NCBI GenBank assembly: GCA_017465465.1
Contig: JAFTWE010000039.1
Coordinates: 23,435-87,434, forward strand
DNA length: 64,000 nt
DNA from: Clostridia bacterium
GTDB taxonomy: Bacteria > Bacillota > Clostridia > Oscillospirales > Acutalibacteraceae
Direction of reading: 5' to 3'
Shown: positions 17,945 through 26,189 of the stretch, in pieces
Position numbering within the stretch: the first letter of the stretch is position 1
Layout of the letters: each line of letters begins with the position of its first letter
Program-made: the position numbers and the translations under genes
Notes under the pieces: generated by a model
Databases searched by the model: none
What the model saw: the letters and a program-made list of their open reading frames with translations, nothing else
What the model was told of the DNA's origin: nothing

Positions 17945-19792
17945 TTACCTTTTTAAAATTACTGATGAGTTTCCGGAAATGCTGACAGAAATTCCGTCAC
18001 ATTCGCCCTCACCGAAAATAATATAACTGCCGTGTCTGTCCTCAGGGAGGAAATATCTTATGGGGTGATTGTTGCTGTTTGAAACAACGGTGATTTCATC
18101 TCTTGAAAAAGCCACACAGCCCATCACCGCAGAAATAAATCTGCAAGGGGCTGACTTAAACTGCGGGCATTCTCTTCTTACCTTTCCCAATGTGCGGTAA
18201 AATTCCGTAAGCTCGCCGTTTTCTTTTCCCCAAGGGAAATACCCTCTGTTAAAGGGGTCCTTATAGCCCTCCATACCTGCTTCGTCACCGTAATAAATAC
18301 TGGGCACACCGGGGAGGGTGAACTGCAAAACTGCCGCCTGCTTTAAAAGGCGGATGCCAAGCTGTTTTTTATCTTCATCAAGGGTTCTGCCCGATTGCCA
18401 CTCTCTGTCACGGTAGATACAGCTTTCTCCCGCAAGGGCGGTGATTGCCCTTTGAGTGTCGTGAGTGCCGATATGATTCATAAGCACATCAATAACGGGC
18501 TTAGGATAATTTTCGGTAACGGTGGCAACTGTTTTTTCAAAGCTTTCAGCATTGCCTCGGCGGACAAAATCAATTATGCAATCCGCAAAGGGATAATTCA
18601 TAACGCTGTCAAGCTGTTCGCCCTGCAAATATCTGCGGCGCTTGCCGTAGCTTGATTTGTTGGAGGCATCCTCCCACACTTCACCGATAATAATTGCATC
18701 GGGTGAATGTGATTTGACACCCTTTCTCAGCGCGTCAAGAAATTCATCGGGCAGCTCGTCTGCAACATCAAGCCTCCAGCCGCCTGCGCCCAAAGAAAGC
18801 CACTTTTTTATTATGCCGTTTTCACCTGAAATGTAATCAATAAATTCGGGGGTTTCTTCAATAATTTCGGGCAGAGTTTCAATGCCCCACCAGCTGTGGT
18901 ATTTCTCAGGCCAATTAACGAATTTAAACCAAGGATAATAGTCAGATTCCTTGCTTTGATACGCACCCTTGTCGGGGTATCTGCCGTTTTTGTTAAAATA
19001 TCGGCTGTCACTTCCCGTATGGCTGAAAACGCCGTCGAGAACAATTTTTATTCCAAACTCACGAGCCTTTTTGCAAAGAGAAGCAAAATCCTTTTCGTTG
19101 CCCAAAAGGGGGTCGATTTTTTCATAATCTGCGGTGTCGTATCGGTGATTGGAGTGAGCCTCAAAAATGGGGTTGAGGTAAATGCAGTTAACCCCAAGAG
19201 AGCTGATGTAGGGGAGCTTTTCTTCAATGCCCTTAAGGTCACCGCCAAAATAATCGTTGTTGAGAATTTTGCCGTTTTTGTCAGGGCGCCAATAAGGCTC
19301 TGCGTCGTAGTCGGTTCTTAAAATTCTGTCCTCAGGGACTCCCTCTTTTTTCTTCCCCGAGTTATAAAATCTGTCGGGAAAAATCTGATAAATTACGCCG
19401 CCCTTTAACCAATCGGGGGTGGTGAAATTTTTGTCGTAAACGGTAAACTGCCACTCTTCCCCCGAGGGAGAAAAGCAACCGTTGAGTGTGTCACGGTAGC
19501 GGAAAATCTTGCTTACGCCAAAGCCCGTGTCATATTCAAAGAAGTAAAAATACAAGCCCCTTTCAGGGAAAGAAAGCTGAACCTTCCACCATTCTTCGTT
19601 TTCACCTTGCATACAGTCCCACCACATAGGGTAGCGGACCGCCTCTTCGCCGTCTTTGGTTATAACCACTCTTGCTCCCGTGCAGGCAAAATCTCTGGGC
19701 AAAACAATTCTGAAGGTGATTTCGGTTTCTTCCTTCACCGCACCGAGGGGGTATTTATGATATTCTTTTGTGGGAATATATGGAATATACAT
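17945..19792 (-). CDS. GH13 alpha-glycosidase (neopullulanase/maltogenic amylase type)
   Basis: A 615-residue enzyme that should cut alpha-glucans or maltodextrins. An N-terminal beta domain (residues 1-120, as in neopullulanase-type enzymes) precedes the barrel. Catalytic residues are Asp342 (GGWRLDVADE), Glu371 (IIGEVWED) and Asp445 (NHIGTHDTQR). The conserved VLDGVFSHTG lies at 251-260. No signal peptide is present, so action is intracellular, fitting with glycogen turnover or imported maltodextrin. The gene begins 2 bases after the small membrane protein gene and uses a CCGGAG site. Placement among envelope and Rnf-like genes is odd. Confidence 0.9.
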   Translation of the reverse strand: MYIPYIPTKEYHKYPLGAVKEETEITFRIVLPRDFACTGARVVITKDGEEAVRYPMWWDCMQGENEEWWKVQLSFPERGLYFYFFEYDTGFGVSKIFRYRDTLNGCFSPSGEEWQFTVYDKNFTTPDWLKGGVIYQIFPDRFYNSGKKKEGVPEDRILRTDYDAEPYWRPDKNGKILNNDYFGGDLKGIEEKLPYISSLGVNCIYLNPIFEAHSNHRYDTADYEKIDPLLGNEKDFASLCKKAREFGIKIVLDGVFSHTGSDSRYFNKNGRYPDKGAYQSKESDYYPWFKFVNWPEKYHSWWGIETLPEIIEETPEFIDYISGENGIIKKWLSLGAGGWRLDVADELPDEFLDALRKGVKSHSPDAIIIGEVWEDASNKSSYGKRRRYLQGEQLDSVMNYPFADCIIDFVRRGNAESFEKTVATVTENYPKPVIDVLMNHIGTHDTQRAITALAGESCIYRDREWQSGRTLDEDKKQLGIRLLKQAAVLQFTLPGVPSIYYGDEAGMEGYKDPFNRGYFPWGKENGELTEFYRTLGKVRRECPQFKSAPCRFISAVMGCVAFSRDEITVVSNSNNHPIRYFLPEDRHGSYIIFGEGECDGISVSISGNSSVILKR

Positions 19793-19794
19793 TA

Positions 19795-20166
19795 TTATTG
19801 CTCCGGAATGTTTTGATTATCAGGCTGTGAAGCTTCTTCACTCTGAGATGTGTTGCTCTCATCAACCTCACTTGAGGGGTTGGTGGGCAAAAGAGTGGTG
19901 CTTTCTGCTGTGGTTGTGTTTTGCGGAAGGTAGGTTTTTGAATCGTGATACTCTGTTTCTGAAATATCAAGAAGTGCATCAGAAATTATAAATCCCACCG
20001 CGATAAAAACCAATGTTATTAAAATTATAAAAACATATTTAAAAATATTTTTGAAAAAAATCTTTCTCTTTTGTGACTCGCTTATTGAAAAGGAGTCGTT
20101 ATATTGATTTTCTTTAAAATCAGCAAAGGCTTTTCTGCGCCTTGCGCCGTTATTTCTCTGGGCCAT
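19795..20166 (-). CDS. Small single-pass membrane protein
   Basis: A 123-residue protein. ATG 20166 follows AAAGGAG; upstream in-frame codons overlap the RnfA-like gene and are rejected. An Arg/Lys-rich cytoplasmic N-terminus (about residues 1-42) leads to a membrane helix (about 45-65) and a Ser/Thr/Glu/Gln-rich outer tail. No family was recognised. It sits 13 bases after the RnfA-like gene and directly before the amylase gene. Confidence 0.65.
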   Translation of the reverse strand: MAQRNNGARRRKAFADFKENQYNDSFSISESQKRKIFFKNIFKYVFIILITLVFIAVGFIISDALLDISETEYHDSKTYLPQNTTTAESTTLLPTNPSSEVDESNTSQSEEASQPDNQNIPEQ

Positions 20167-20179
20167 AAATAACTCCTTT

Positions 20180-20773
20180 CTAAGCAAATACTCCTGAGCC
20201 GGTGATGCCTGTAACTGCCATTGACAAAAGCGCAACATAAATAAACATTATCGGAGTGCCCTTGAACGGCTCGGGAATTTTCTTGTTGTGAGCAATTTTG
20301 GTAAAGCCGACGCTTATGAGAAGTGAAGCCACAATAAATGCAACCCCTGAGCCGAAGGCTGTGCCGATACTTTCCCAAAAGGTGCTCACGCTTCTGTGGT
20401 TAATAAGGGGAATTGCCATAACAAGCGTGTTCATTGCGCACATAGAAATTTTAGTCATAAATCGCTTGTCGGGCTTGAGAATAATCAGACTCAGTGCGCC
20501 CGAAACAAAATAAACCGCCATCAGCACACCGAAAAAGATGAGAAAATGAATGGTCTGATTTTGACTTTCAATAACAGGGATGTAATCGAGCAAGCGGCAG
20601 ATTACGGCAGTAACGGTTGAAAAATAAATAATCATACCCGCCGTTGAAAAAAGCTTTTTGGGCTTTGACGCCATTCTGATTGCTTCGCTTATACCGTATC
20701 CGCCGTTGAACACAAGATTCTGCACGATTACGGCATAAATTGCCGCACTGAGCATATCGAAAAACCACACCAC
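20180..20773 (-). CDS. RnfA/NqrE-like membrane subunit
   Basis: A 197-residue protein with about six membrane helices, related to the RnfA/RsxA/NqrE family that forms part of the ion-translocating ferredoxin:NAD oxidoreductase core. The early VQNLVFNGGYGI block corresponds to the VxN...R/G region of RnfA. A GTG at 20773, eight bases after AGGAGG, is the preferred start; a GTG at 20782 overlaps that site. It is downstream of RnfE-like and RnfD-like genes, but RnfB, RnfC and RnfG are not in the window. Identity is weaker than for the RnfE-like gene. Confidence 0.65.
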   Translation of the reverse strand: MVWFFDMLSAAIYAVIVQNLVFNGGYGISEAIRMASKPKKLFSTAGMIIYFSTVTAVICRLLDYIPVIESQNQTIHFLIFFGVLMAVYFVSGALSLIILKPDKRFMTKISMCAMNTLVMAIPLINHRSVSTFWESIGTAFGSGVAFIVASLLISVGFTKIAHNKKIPEPFKGTPIMFIYVALLSMAVTGITGSGVFA

Positions 20774-20803
20774 ATTCTCCACCTCCTGAAATTTAAAGCT
20801 TTC

Positions 20804-20872
20804 GGCGTATCAAGCCGTTTTTGTCTTGAAATACACCTGTATGTCGGCGACAAAGAAACGGCTCGCTACACC
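20804..20872. repeat. Long imperfect palindrome in the rnfE-rnfA gap
   Basis: Bases 20804-20825 (beginning GGCGTATCAAGCCG) match the reverse complement of 20849-20872 (ending CGGCTCGCTACACC) over about 22-24 bases with three to four differences. An inner ATACACCTGTAT stem lies in the loop. It is the only long non-coding stretch within the rnf-like genes, and looks like a dispersed palindromic element or a processing site. Confidence 0.55.
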
Positions 20873-20941
20873 AAAATCTTTACAATTTGGGTTGCCAAAA
20901 GGTAACTCTGTCGCAATTTTAAAATTAAATCATATTATAAA

Positions 20942-21649
20942 TTAAGAATTCTTTTTAAATCTGTTTCTGATTGCATAAGTGAGGGTTGCTTCCTTGTCGT
21001 CGCTTTCATCAAGGGTAAACCTTGATTCAATTTCGTGAAGCTTTGACGGCTGTCTTTTAATAATCTGCGCCTTATGTGCCGCAGAAAGAATGCCGATTAC
21101 AAAAAGTCCGCCAAAGGGCATAAGAAGTCCGCTTAATCCGTCAATAAAAGGAATATCAATTCCCAGAATTTTTCCGCTTCCCAAAACCTCTCTTATGAGC
21201 CCTACCGCCAAAAGAATTGAGCAGTAGCCCAGAAGTGAAGCTATGGCATCAAAAAAACTCAGCTTTACCGAATGCTTAACTGCGTATTTTTCACAATGAA
21301 CACAGTTGAGCGAGCTCATTACCATAAGGGGAAGATAAATTCCCAAGGAAGAAAAGGTAGCAAAGGAATATTTTTCAAAAACATACATAACGGGGAAAAC
21401 CACAATTATTCCTATAACAGAATAAATTCCCATTCTCACCCAGCGGGGAACTTTTTTGAGAAAAAGTGAGGCAAAAACCTCGCACAAAATCAAAGACAGT
21501 GAAAACACAACCGACAGCGCAAGGGCATTTAAAACCGATGTTGCCGCCGCGGCAACGGGGCAGATGCCGATTACCTGCACAAGAACAGGGTTTCGGATAA
21601 ATCCGCCAAGTCGAATCATTTTTTTAAGTGAGGCTTTCTGTTGGCTCAA
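20942..21649 (-). CDS. RnfE/NqrD-like membrane subunit
   Basis: A 235-residue polytopic protein. Its N-terminus has the clear RnfE/RsxE motif NPVLVQVIGICPVAAAATSVLNAL (residues about 17-40), and LNCVHCEKYAV carries the Cys found in this family. The start is a TTG at 21649 with a strong GGAGGTGAATAC site that lies inside the 3' end of the RnfD-like gene, so the two overlap by 26 bases and are probably translationally coupled. The C-terminal 40 residues are hydrophilic. Confidence 0.8.
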   Translation of the reverse strand: MSQQKASLKKMIRLGGFIRNPVLVQVIGICPVAAAATSVLNALALSVVFSLSLILCEVFASLFLKKVPRWVRMGIYSVIGIIVVFPVMYVFEKYSFATFSSLGIYLPLMVMSSLNCVHCEKYAVKHSVKLSFFDAIASLLGYCSILLAVGLIREVLGSGKILGIDIPFIDGLSGLLMPFGGLFVIGILSAAHKAQIIKRQPSKLHEIESRFTLDESDDKEATLTYAIRNRFKKNS

Positions 21650-22589
21650 CAGTATTCACCTCCGCTTTTTTCTTTTTGGCTTTGAAAATATATTTTTCTG
21701 CCGCAGGCCAGAAGGCATTTGTAAGAAGAACGGCAAAACTGCCTGCATCCTCATAAGAGCTGACCTGATTTAAAATAATATAAACAACGCCCATCATCAC
21801 ACCGTAAAAAATTCTGTGTAAATTCTTTTTGGGCGAAAGCGCTTCCTCCGTAACAAAGAAAACCGCAATGCACAGGGTAAATCCGCTGCACATTCTAAGG
21901 CAGATAATTCTCAACGCGTTGGGGCTGAAAAGATTATCCGCGCTGATTGCGGTTAAAATCACTGCACCGACAAAGCAGGTTAAAAGAAAGCTCAGGGAGT
22001 TAATGAAGCTCTTCGGATGCCTTATAAGCACAACGGCCAGAAGCCCCAGCATTGCCACGGCGCAGGTCATGCCCGACGGACCGGGAACGGCGCCGATAAA
22101 AGCATTGATTAAATCCACCGCGGTAACAATGGGTGTGCCTTGTGAAAGGCTTTGTGCTATTGAAGCTCCGCCGACTTCTGCCGAGGTGTAAGAAAAAATC
22201 AAATCGGGCTTGCAGATGCTCATAAAAGCAACACCTGCCGCAACGCTCGAAAACGGCGCGTGATTCAGCGAGCCAAAGGGGGTTTTAACAAGAAAGATTG
22301 AAAAAGCACAGCTTACAACAGGCACCCAGAGGGGAACGGTTGCCGGCAGCATAAGAGCGGTCAGTCCGCCGATAAAAAGAGCGTGGCAATTTTTAATTTT
22401 GAATTTGTGCTTTATAATTTTGCAGCCGATATAATCAAAAGCCACAGCGCTTATAACCGATACGGCAAAATTCATTAAAGCTACCGTACCGTTGAGCGCA
22501 ACTGAAACCGTGAGCAGAACGAGCATCGCAAAGCACATATCGGGATAATAAGTGCTTTTCTTTTTTCTGTGTTTGTGTAACCCGGGCAT
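21624..22589 (-). CDS. RnfD/NqrB-like membrane subunit
   Basis: A 322-residue protein with about eight to nine membrane helices. The segment AVPGPSGMTCAVAMLGLL near residue 175 corresponds to the region of RnfD/NqrB where FMN is attached to a threonine; Thr is present in SGMT. ATG 22589 follows AGAGGTGAGC; a start six codons earlier lacks a site. It is the first gene of the leftward block, behind a promoter shared divergently with the MecA-like gene. The electron-input subunits that normally accompany RnfD are missing from the locus. Confidence 0.75.
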   Translation of the reverse strand: MPGLHKHRKKKSTYYPDMCFAMLVLLTVSVALNGTVALMNFAVSVISAVAFDYIGCKIIKHKFKIKNCHALFIGGLTALMLPATVPLWVPVVSCAFSIFLVKTPFGSLNHAPFSSVAAGVAFMSICKPDLIFSYTSAEVGGASIAQSLSQGTPIVTAVDLINAFIGAVPGPSGMTCAVAMLGLLAVVLIRHPKSFINSLSFLLTCFVGAVILTAISADNLFSPNALRIICLRMCSGFTLCIAVFFVTEEALSPKKNLHRIFYGVMMGVVYIILNQVSSYEDAGSFAVLLTNAFWPAAEKYIFKAKKKKAEVNTVEPTESLT

Positions 22590-22617
22590 CTGCTCACCTC
22601 TTTCCATATTTTATTCA

Positions 22618-22647
22618 TTGAAAAATAATTTAATTATAGATTATAAT
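22618..22647 (+). promoter_or_regulatory. Promoter of the MecA-like gene
   Basis: TTGAAA (22618-22623), an 18-base spacer and TATAAT (22642-22647). Confidence 0.6.
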
Positions 22648-22661
22648 TTGCATAGACACAA
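22633..22661 (-). promoter_or_regulatory. Promoter of the rnf-like block
   Basis: On the minus strand TTGTGT (22656-22661), a 17-base spacer and TATAAT (22633-22638). It overlaps the divergent promoter of the MecA-like gene, so the two polymerases would compete. Confidence 0.6.
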
Positions 22662-22686
22662 ACGCTGAAACAAAGGAGGATTTGCC

Positions 22687-23229
22687 GTGAACATTCATTC
22701 TCTGGGCAAAAATAAGTTTATTGTGGAGCTTTCCAGAAGTGATATGCAGGAATTAGACATTACATACGAGGAAATGGATTACTCCAAAATCGAAACCCGT
22801 CGGGTTATCTGGACAATTCTGCAAAAGGTCCGTGACGATTTCGGCAAGGATGTTGACCCGACAGGGAACTTGCTTATTGAAGCCTCTGCAGATTCTCAGG
22901 GAGGCTGTGTGCTGAGCTTTACCGTAAGCGAAAAGCGAAGAAGCTGCGACCTTCGTCAGGCGTTGAAGCTTACAAAAACCACCGACAGCATCGTTTATGA
23001 ATTCAGCTCAGAAAATGCCTTGCTGGATATGCTCACTGCGGTGGGAGCCTCTGCTTTTAAAAATCAGAACAGACTTTTTAAAAACGGTGAACGCTTCCGC
23101 CTTGTGCTAAAAAAGCAACCGGGCTATGCCGATAAAATGCTCATAGAAGAATACGGCGCTCAGGTGGGCAGAGACACTCTGACCCTCAGCCATACCTTTG
23201 AGCATTGGCAAAGTGTGGGAATGCTTTAA
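22687..23229 (+). CDS. MecA-like adaptor protein
   Basis: A 180-residue protein with the MecA layout: a short N-terminal substrate-binding part (NKFIVELSRSDMQELDITYEEMDYS) and a longer C-terminal alpha/beta part. MecA proteins hand substrates to the ClpC unfoldase, controlling competence and other regulators. It starts at GTG 22687 after AAAGGAGG. It is somewhat shorter than Bacillus MecA (about 218 residues), with a reduced linker. Its stop overlaps that of rpe by four bases in the convergent orientation. Assignment rests on pattern, not on a catalytic signature. Confidence 0.7.
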   Translation: MNIHSLGKNKFIVELSRSDMQELDITYEEMDYSKIETRRVIWTILQKVRDDFGKDVDPTGNLLIEASADSQGGCVLSFTVSEKRRSCDLRQALKLTKTTDSIVYEFSSENALLDMLTAVGASAFKNQNRLFKNGERFRLVLKKQPGYADKMLIEEYGAQVGRDTLTLSHTFEHWQSVGML

Positions 23230-23879
23230 GCGTTGCGGATGCTTTCAATAGCGGCAGAGGTATCTTCTGCACCGAAAACGGCACTGCCTGCCACAAGCAC
23301 ATCAGCTCCCGCCTTCTTAACAAGGGGGGCGGTTTTTTCGGCTATTCCGCCGTCAACCTGAATGTGAACAGAAAGATTTCTTCTGTCAATTTCTTCCCTG
23401 ATAGCCTTGATTTTGGGGAGCATATCTGCCATAAAGCTCTGGCCGCCAAAGCCCGGCTCAACGGTCATAACAAGCACCATAGATATTTTATCAAGATACG
23501 GAAAAACAGCCTGAGCAGGAGTGCCGGGTTTAACGCTCAGAGCAGGGATTTTTCCGTATTTTTTGATTTCTTCAATAGTTTCGTCAATGTCGCTGTCACT
23601 TTCAACGTGAAAGGTGATTCCGTCAGCGCCTGCGTTTGCAAAATCCTTAATGTAAAAAAGCGGGTCGCTTATCATCAGGTGAACATCAAAAAACTTCTCA
23701 CTGTGGCGGCGGAACATTTTCATAACAGGTGCGCCAAAGGTAATGTTTGGCACAAAGTGACCGTCCATAACATCAACATGAATCCAGTCTGCGCCGCAAC
23801 GGTCAATTTTAGCAATTTCTTCCCCGGCTTTTGAAAAGTCGCAGGCAAGAATTGACGGTGAAATTAAAATTTTGTTCAT
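23226..23879 (-). CDS. rpe: Ribulose-phosphate 3-epimerase
   Basis: A 217-residue TIM-barrel enzyme interconverting ribulose 5-phosphate and xylulose 5-phosphate in the pentose phosphate pathway. Family motifs are complete: SPSILACDFSK, WIHVDVMDGHFVPN, HLMISDP, VEPGFGGQSF, VDGGI and VAGSAVFG. Its start codon overlaps the stop of the upstream phosphoesterase gene by four bases (ATGA), indicating translational coupling. Confidence 0.96.
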   Translation of the reverse strand: MNKILISPSILACDFSKAGEEIAKIDRCGADWIHVDVMDGHFVPNITFGAPVMKMFRRHSEKFFDVHLMISDPLFYIKDFANAGADGITFHVESDSDIDETIEEIKKYGKIPALSVKPGTPAQAVFPYLDKISMVLVMTVEPGFGGQSFMADMLPKIKAIREEIDRRNLSVHIQVDGGIAEKTAPLVKKAGADVLVAGSAVFGAEDTSAAIESIRNA

Positions 23880-24568
23880 CTTGCAATCTCTCCTGACTGA
23901 ATTTTAATAAGGTTTCTGTAAACTGCAATGTGAGAGGGGGAAACAAATTTATCCTCGTGAATACTTCCGAAATACCAGCGTGTGAATTTGCACGAGCTGT
24001 TGATTTCTTCAAAATAAGAGTTAAGGCCTGTGAAACGCACATTTTCCTTATCCTTAAGGTTGAGGAACGCCTTGATTTTCTGCGGAGGCTCGTGAGTGAT
24101 GATGAAGTCAACCTCAAACTTTTCTTTTTCAAGATTGTGAACACCGTTTTTCATTTCTTCCGCAGAGGGGATTTCTGCCTTTGACCAGGTGTTGTTTTCA
24201 AAGCGGATGTCAATGTCGGGGCTTTCACCGCCGCCCATTGCAAAGATTTTTTCACCCTCAATTTCAAACACATAGCCTCGAAGCAGGTGATAGATATTAT
24301 CTCTTATTTTATGAGCCATACCTCCTGCAAATTCTACAAGGGGGTACTTTGCAAGCAGGTCAAAATTTTCGTGAGTTCCGTCAACAAAGCAGATTGTATA
24401 TGGCTTTTTTGAAAGCTTGTCCAGAGTTACTCTTTCGCTCTTGTCACCGTTCCATATAAACCCGAAATCACCGCAGATAATAAGGGTGTCATCTTTTTTG
24501 ATATTTTTGAATGTCGGCTGTTTAAAAATTTTTGCATCGCCGTGCATATCACCTGTTACAAAAATCAT
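23876..24568 (-). CDS. Calcineurin-like metallophosphoesterase
   Basis: A 230-residue cytoplasmic phosphoesterase. Metal-binding blocks are GDMHG (6-10), CGDFG (32-36), DGTHEN (63-68, in place of the usual GNHE), ITHEPP and FGSIHED. Substrates of this branch are not established. It is the first gene of a pair with rpe, overlapping by four bases. A GCAAAAT/ATTTTGC hairpin at 24585-24603 lies immediately upstream. Confidence 0.85.
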   Translation of the reverse strand: MIFVTGDMHGDAKIFKQPTFKNIKKDDTLIICGDFGFIWNGDKSERVTLDKLSKKPYTICFVDGTHENFDLLAKYPLVEFAGGMAHKIRDNIYHLLRGYVFEIEGEKIFAMGGGESPDIDIRFENNTWSKAEIPSAEEMKNGVHNLEKEKFEVDFIITHEPPQKIKAFLNLKDKENVRFTGLNSYFEEINSSCKFTRWYFGSIHEDKFVSPSHIAVYRNLIKIQSGEIAR

Positions 24569-24682
24569 AGTTTCGCTCCCGTCTGCAAAATATAAAATTT
24601 TGCTACACTCTTTATTTTTCCGGAATTGTTTGATATAATATTTATACTATTATATAATACAACAATTCATGGTGGTTTGTCT

Positions 24683-26074
24683 ATGAAAAAAGTTATAATT
24701 TTTGTAAGTATTCTTGTTTTAATTTTAACATCTGCGGTTATTCCTGCCAATGCGCAGGATTATTCCTCTTATGTGGAGCTTAACTGCGAAATTGACTATA
24801 TGATTAGCCTTGATGACGGCAGTGTGGTTATTTCTAAAAATGCGCAGAAAAAAGCCGCCCCCGCGTCAATGACAAAAATCACCACCGCCTTGGTTGTTTT
24901 GCAAAATTGCCCCGACCTTAACGAAACGGTTACCGTTTCACAAAACGCCATAAATGTTCTTCTGGGCACGGGCAGCTCCCTTGCAGGCCTTAAGGCAGGG
25001 GAACAGATGAGCCTTCTTAATATGCTTCATTGCCTTATGATTCCCAGCGGTAATGATGCGGCGGTTGTGCTTGCGGAGCATGTTGCAGGCAGTCAGGAAA
25101 AATTTGTTCAGATGATGAATGACTGCGCAAAAAAGCTTGGCTGTAAAAACACTCATTACGATAACCCTCACGGCCTTGACAGTGAAACTCACTACACCAC
25201 CGCAGAGGATATTGCAATAATTGCAAAGGCGGCACTTGAATATAACAGCTTTAAAAATATTGTCTGCGAGGCAAGATACAGTATGCCTGCAACCAATATG
25301 AACAAAGAGCGCACACTCATTAACACAAACTCAATGCTTAACCCTGCATATATAACATATTACAGAAGCTTTGTTAAGGGCATTAAAACAGGTCACACCG
25401 AGGACGCAGGCTATTGCGTTACAACCTATGCCTCTAAAGACGGCTACAATTACCTCGCCGTTGCAATGAACGGTGACTACCGCGACTCCGATAAAGACAA
25501 CATAGAAGAAAATCAGTCTTTTATGGACACTATCAGAATGTATGAATGGGCGTTTGCAAACCTGAGCTACGAGCTTGTTGCCCCAAAAAGTATGATGGTT
25601 TCTGAAGTAGGGGTTAATTATTCGTGGAAAACCGACTATGTTCAGCTTATGCCCAAGGAGGATTTCAGAACCCTTGTTCCCACAGGAACAGATGAGGGAA
25701 GTGTTCTCATTGAGCCTATTGAAAAACCCGAAACTGTGGATGCTCCCATAAAAGCAGGCGATGTTGCCTGCAAGGCTAAAATTATTTATGCCGACACCGA
25801 AATTGCAACAATAGATTTGGTTTATTCCCAAAGCGTGAGCAAAAACTATCTTCTTTACGGCTGGAGCCTTCTGATGAGGCTGCTTTCAAGCACAATATTT
25901 AAAATTCTGTTTGCCCTTGCGGTTATCGGAGTTATAGTCTATGTTGCCCTTGTTATGCGCTCAAACGCAGTGAGAAAGAAGAAAAAGAACCAGCTCAAAA
26001 TCGTTAAAATCAACGATATGGAAAAAGCACAGAATACCAAAAAGCAAGACAGAAATTACAAACCGAAGCACTGA
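24683..26074 (+). CDS. D-alanyl-D-alanine carboxypeptidase (peptidase S11)
   Basis: A 463-residue exported penicillin-binding protein that trims peptidoglycan stem peptides. A signal peptide (residues 1-25, cleaving after ANA) precedes the catalytic domain with Ser62-Met-Thr-Lys65, Ser122-Gly-Asn124 and Lys235-Thr-Gly237. A beta-rich domain and a C-terminal membrane helix (near residue 412-432) with a Lys-rich tail follow, so unlike PBP5 it is anchored by a true helix. ATG 24683 follows GGTGG. Two TATAAT boxes (24634-24639, with extended TGA, and 24653-24658) lie in the upstream region. Confidence 0.92.
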   Translation: MKKVIIFVSILVLILTSAVIPANAQDYSSYVELNCEIDYMISLDDGSVVISKNAQKKAAPASMTKITTALVVLQNCPDLNETVTVSQNAINVLLGTGSSLAGLKAGEQMSLLNMLHCLMIPSGNDAAVVLAEHVAGSQEKFVQMMNDCAKKLGCKNTHYDNPHGLDSETHYTTAEDIAIIAKAALEYNSFKNIVCEARYSMPATNMNKERTLINTNSMLNPAYITYYRSFVKGIKTGHTEDAGYCVTTYASKDGYNYLAVAMNGDYRDSDKDNIEENQSFMDTIRMYEWAFANLSYELVAPKSMMVSEVGVNYSWKTDYVQLMPKEDFRTLVPTGTDEGSVLIEPIEKPETVDAPIKAGDVACKAKIIYADTEIATIDLVYSQSVSKNYLLYGWSLLMRLLSSTIFKILFALAVIGVIVYVALVMRSNAVRKKKKNQLKIVKINDMEKAQNTKKQDRNYKPKH

Positions 26075-26077
26075 TTC

Positions 26078-26102
26078 AGCCTCCCTTTGCACAAGGGAGC
26101 CT
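26078..26102. repeat. Solo end of a dispersed palindromic repeat
   Basis: AGCCTCCCTTTGCACAAGG and the following GAGCCT form a near-perfect hairpin. It closely matches the right terminal repeat of the element at 28790-28910 (which reads AGCTCCCTTTACACAAGG then GAGCCT). No second end is found nearby. Confidence 0.6.
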
Positions 26103-26115
26103 GAAAAATTTGCAG

Positions 26116-26151
26116 AAAACTCCCCCAAACCAATCGGTTTGAGGGAGTTTT
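26116..26151. terminator. Bidirectional terminator between converging genes
   Basis: AAACTCCCCCAAACC (about 26117-26131) pairs with GGTTTGAGGGAGTTT (26136-26150). It is flanked by A and T runs and lies between the carboxypeptidase and transporter genes. Confidence 0.8.
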
Positions 26152-26189
26152 AAGTTTACTGTATAATATTCCGCATTACGAATTGCGAA

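Noticed and set aside
23205..23834. 209-residue plus-strand frame opposite rpe
   Set aside because: It is a mirror frame of a well-supported gene, with no plausible start site or known domain.
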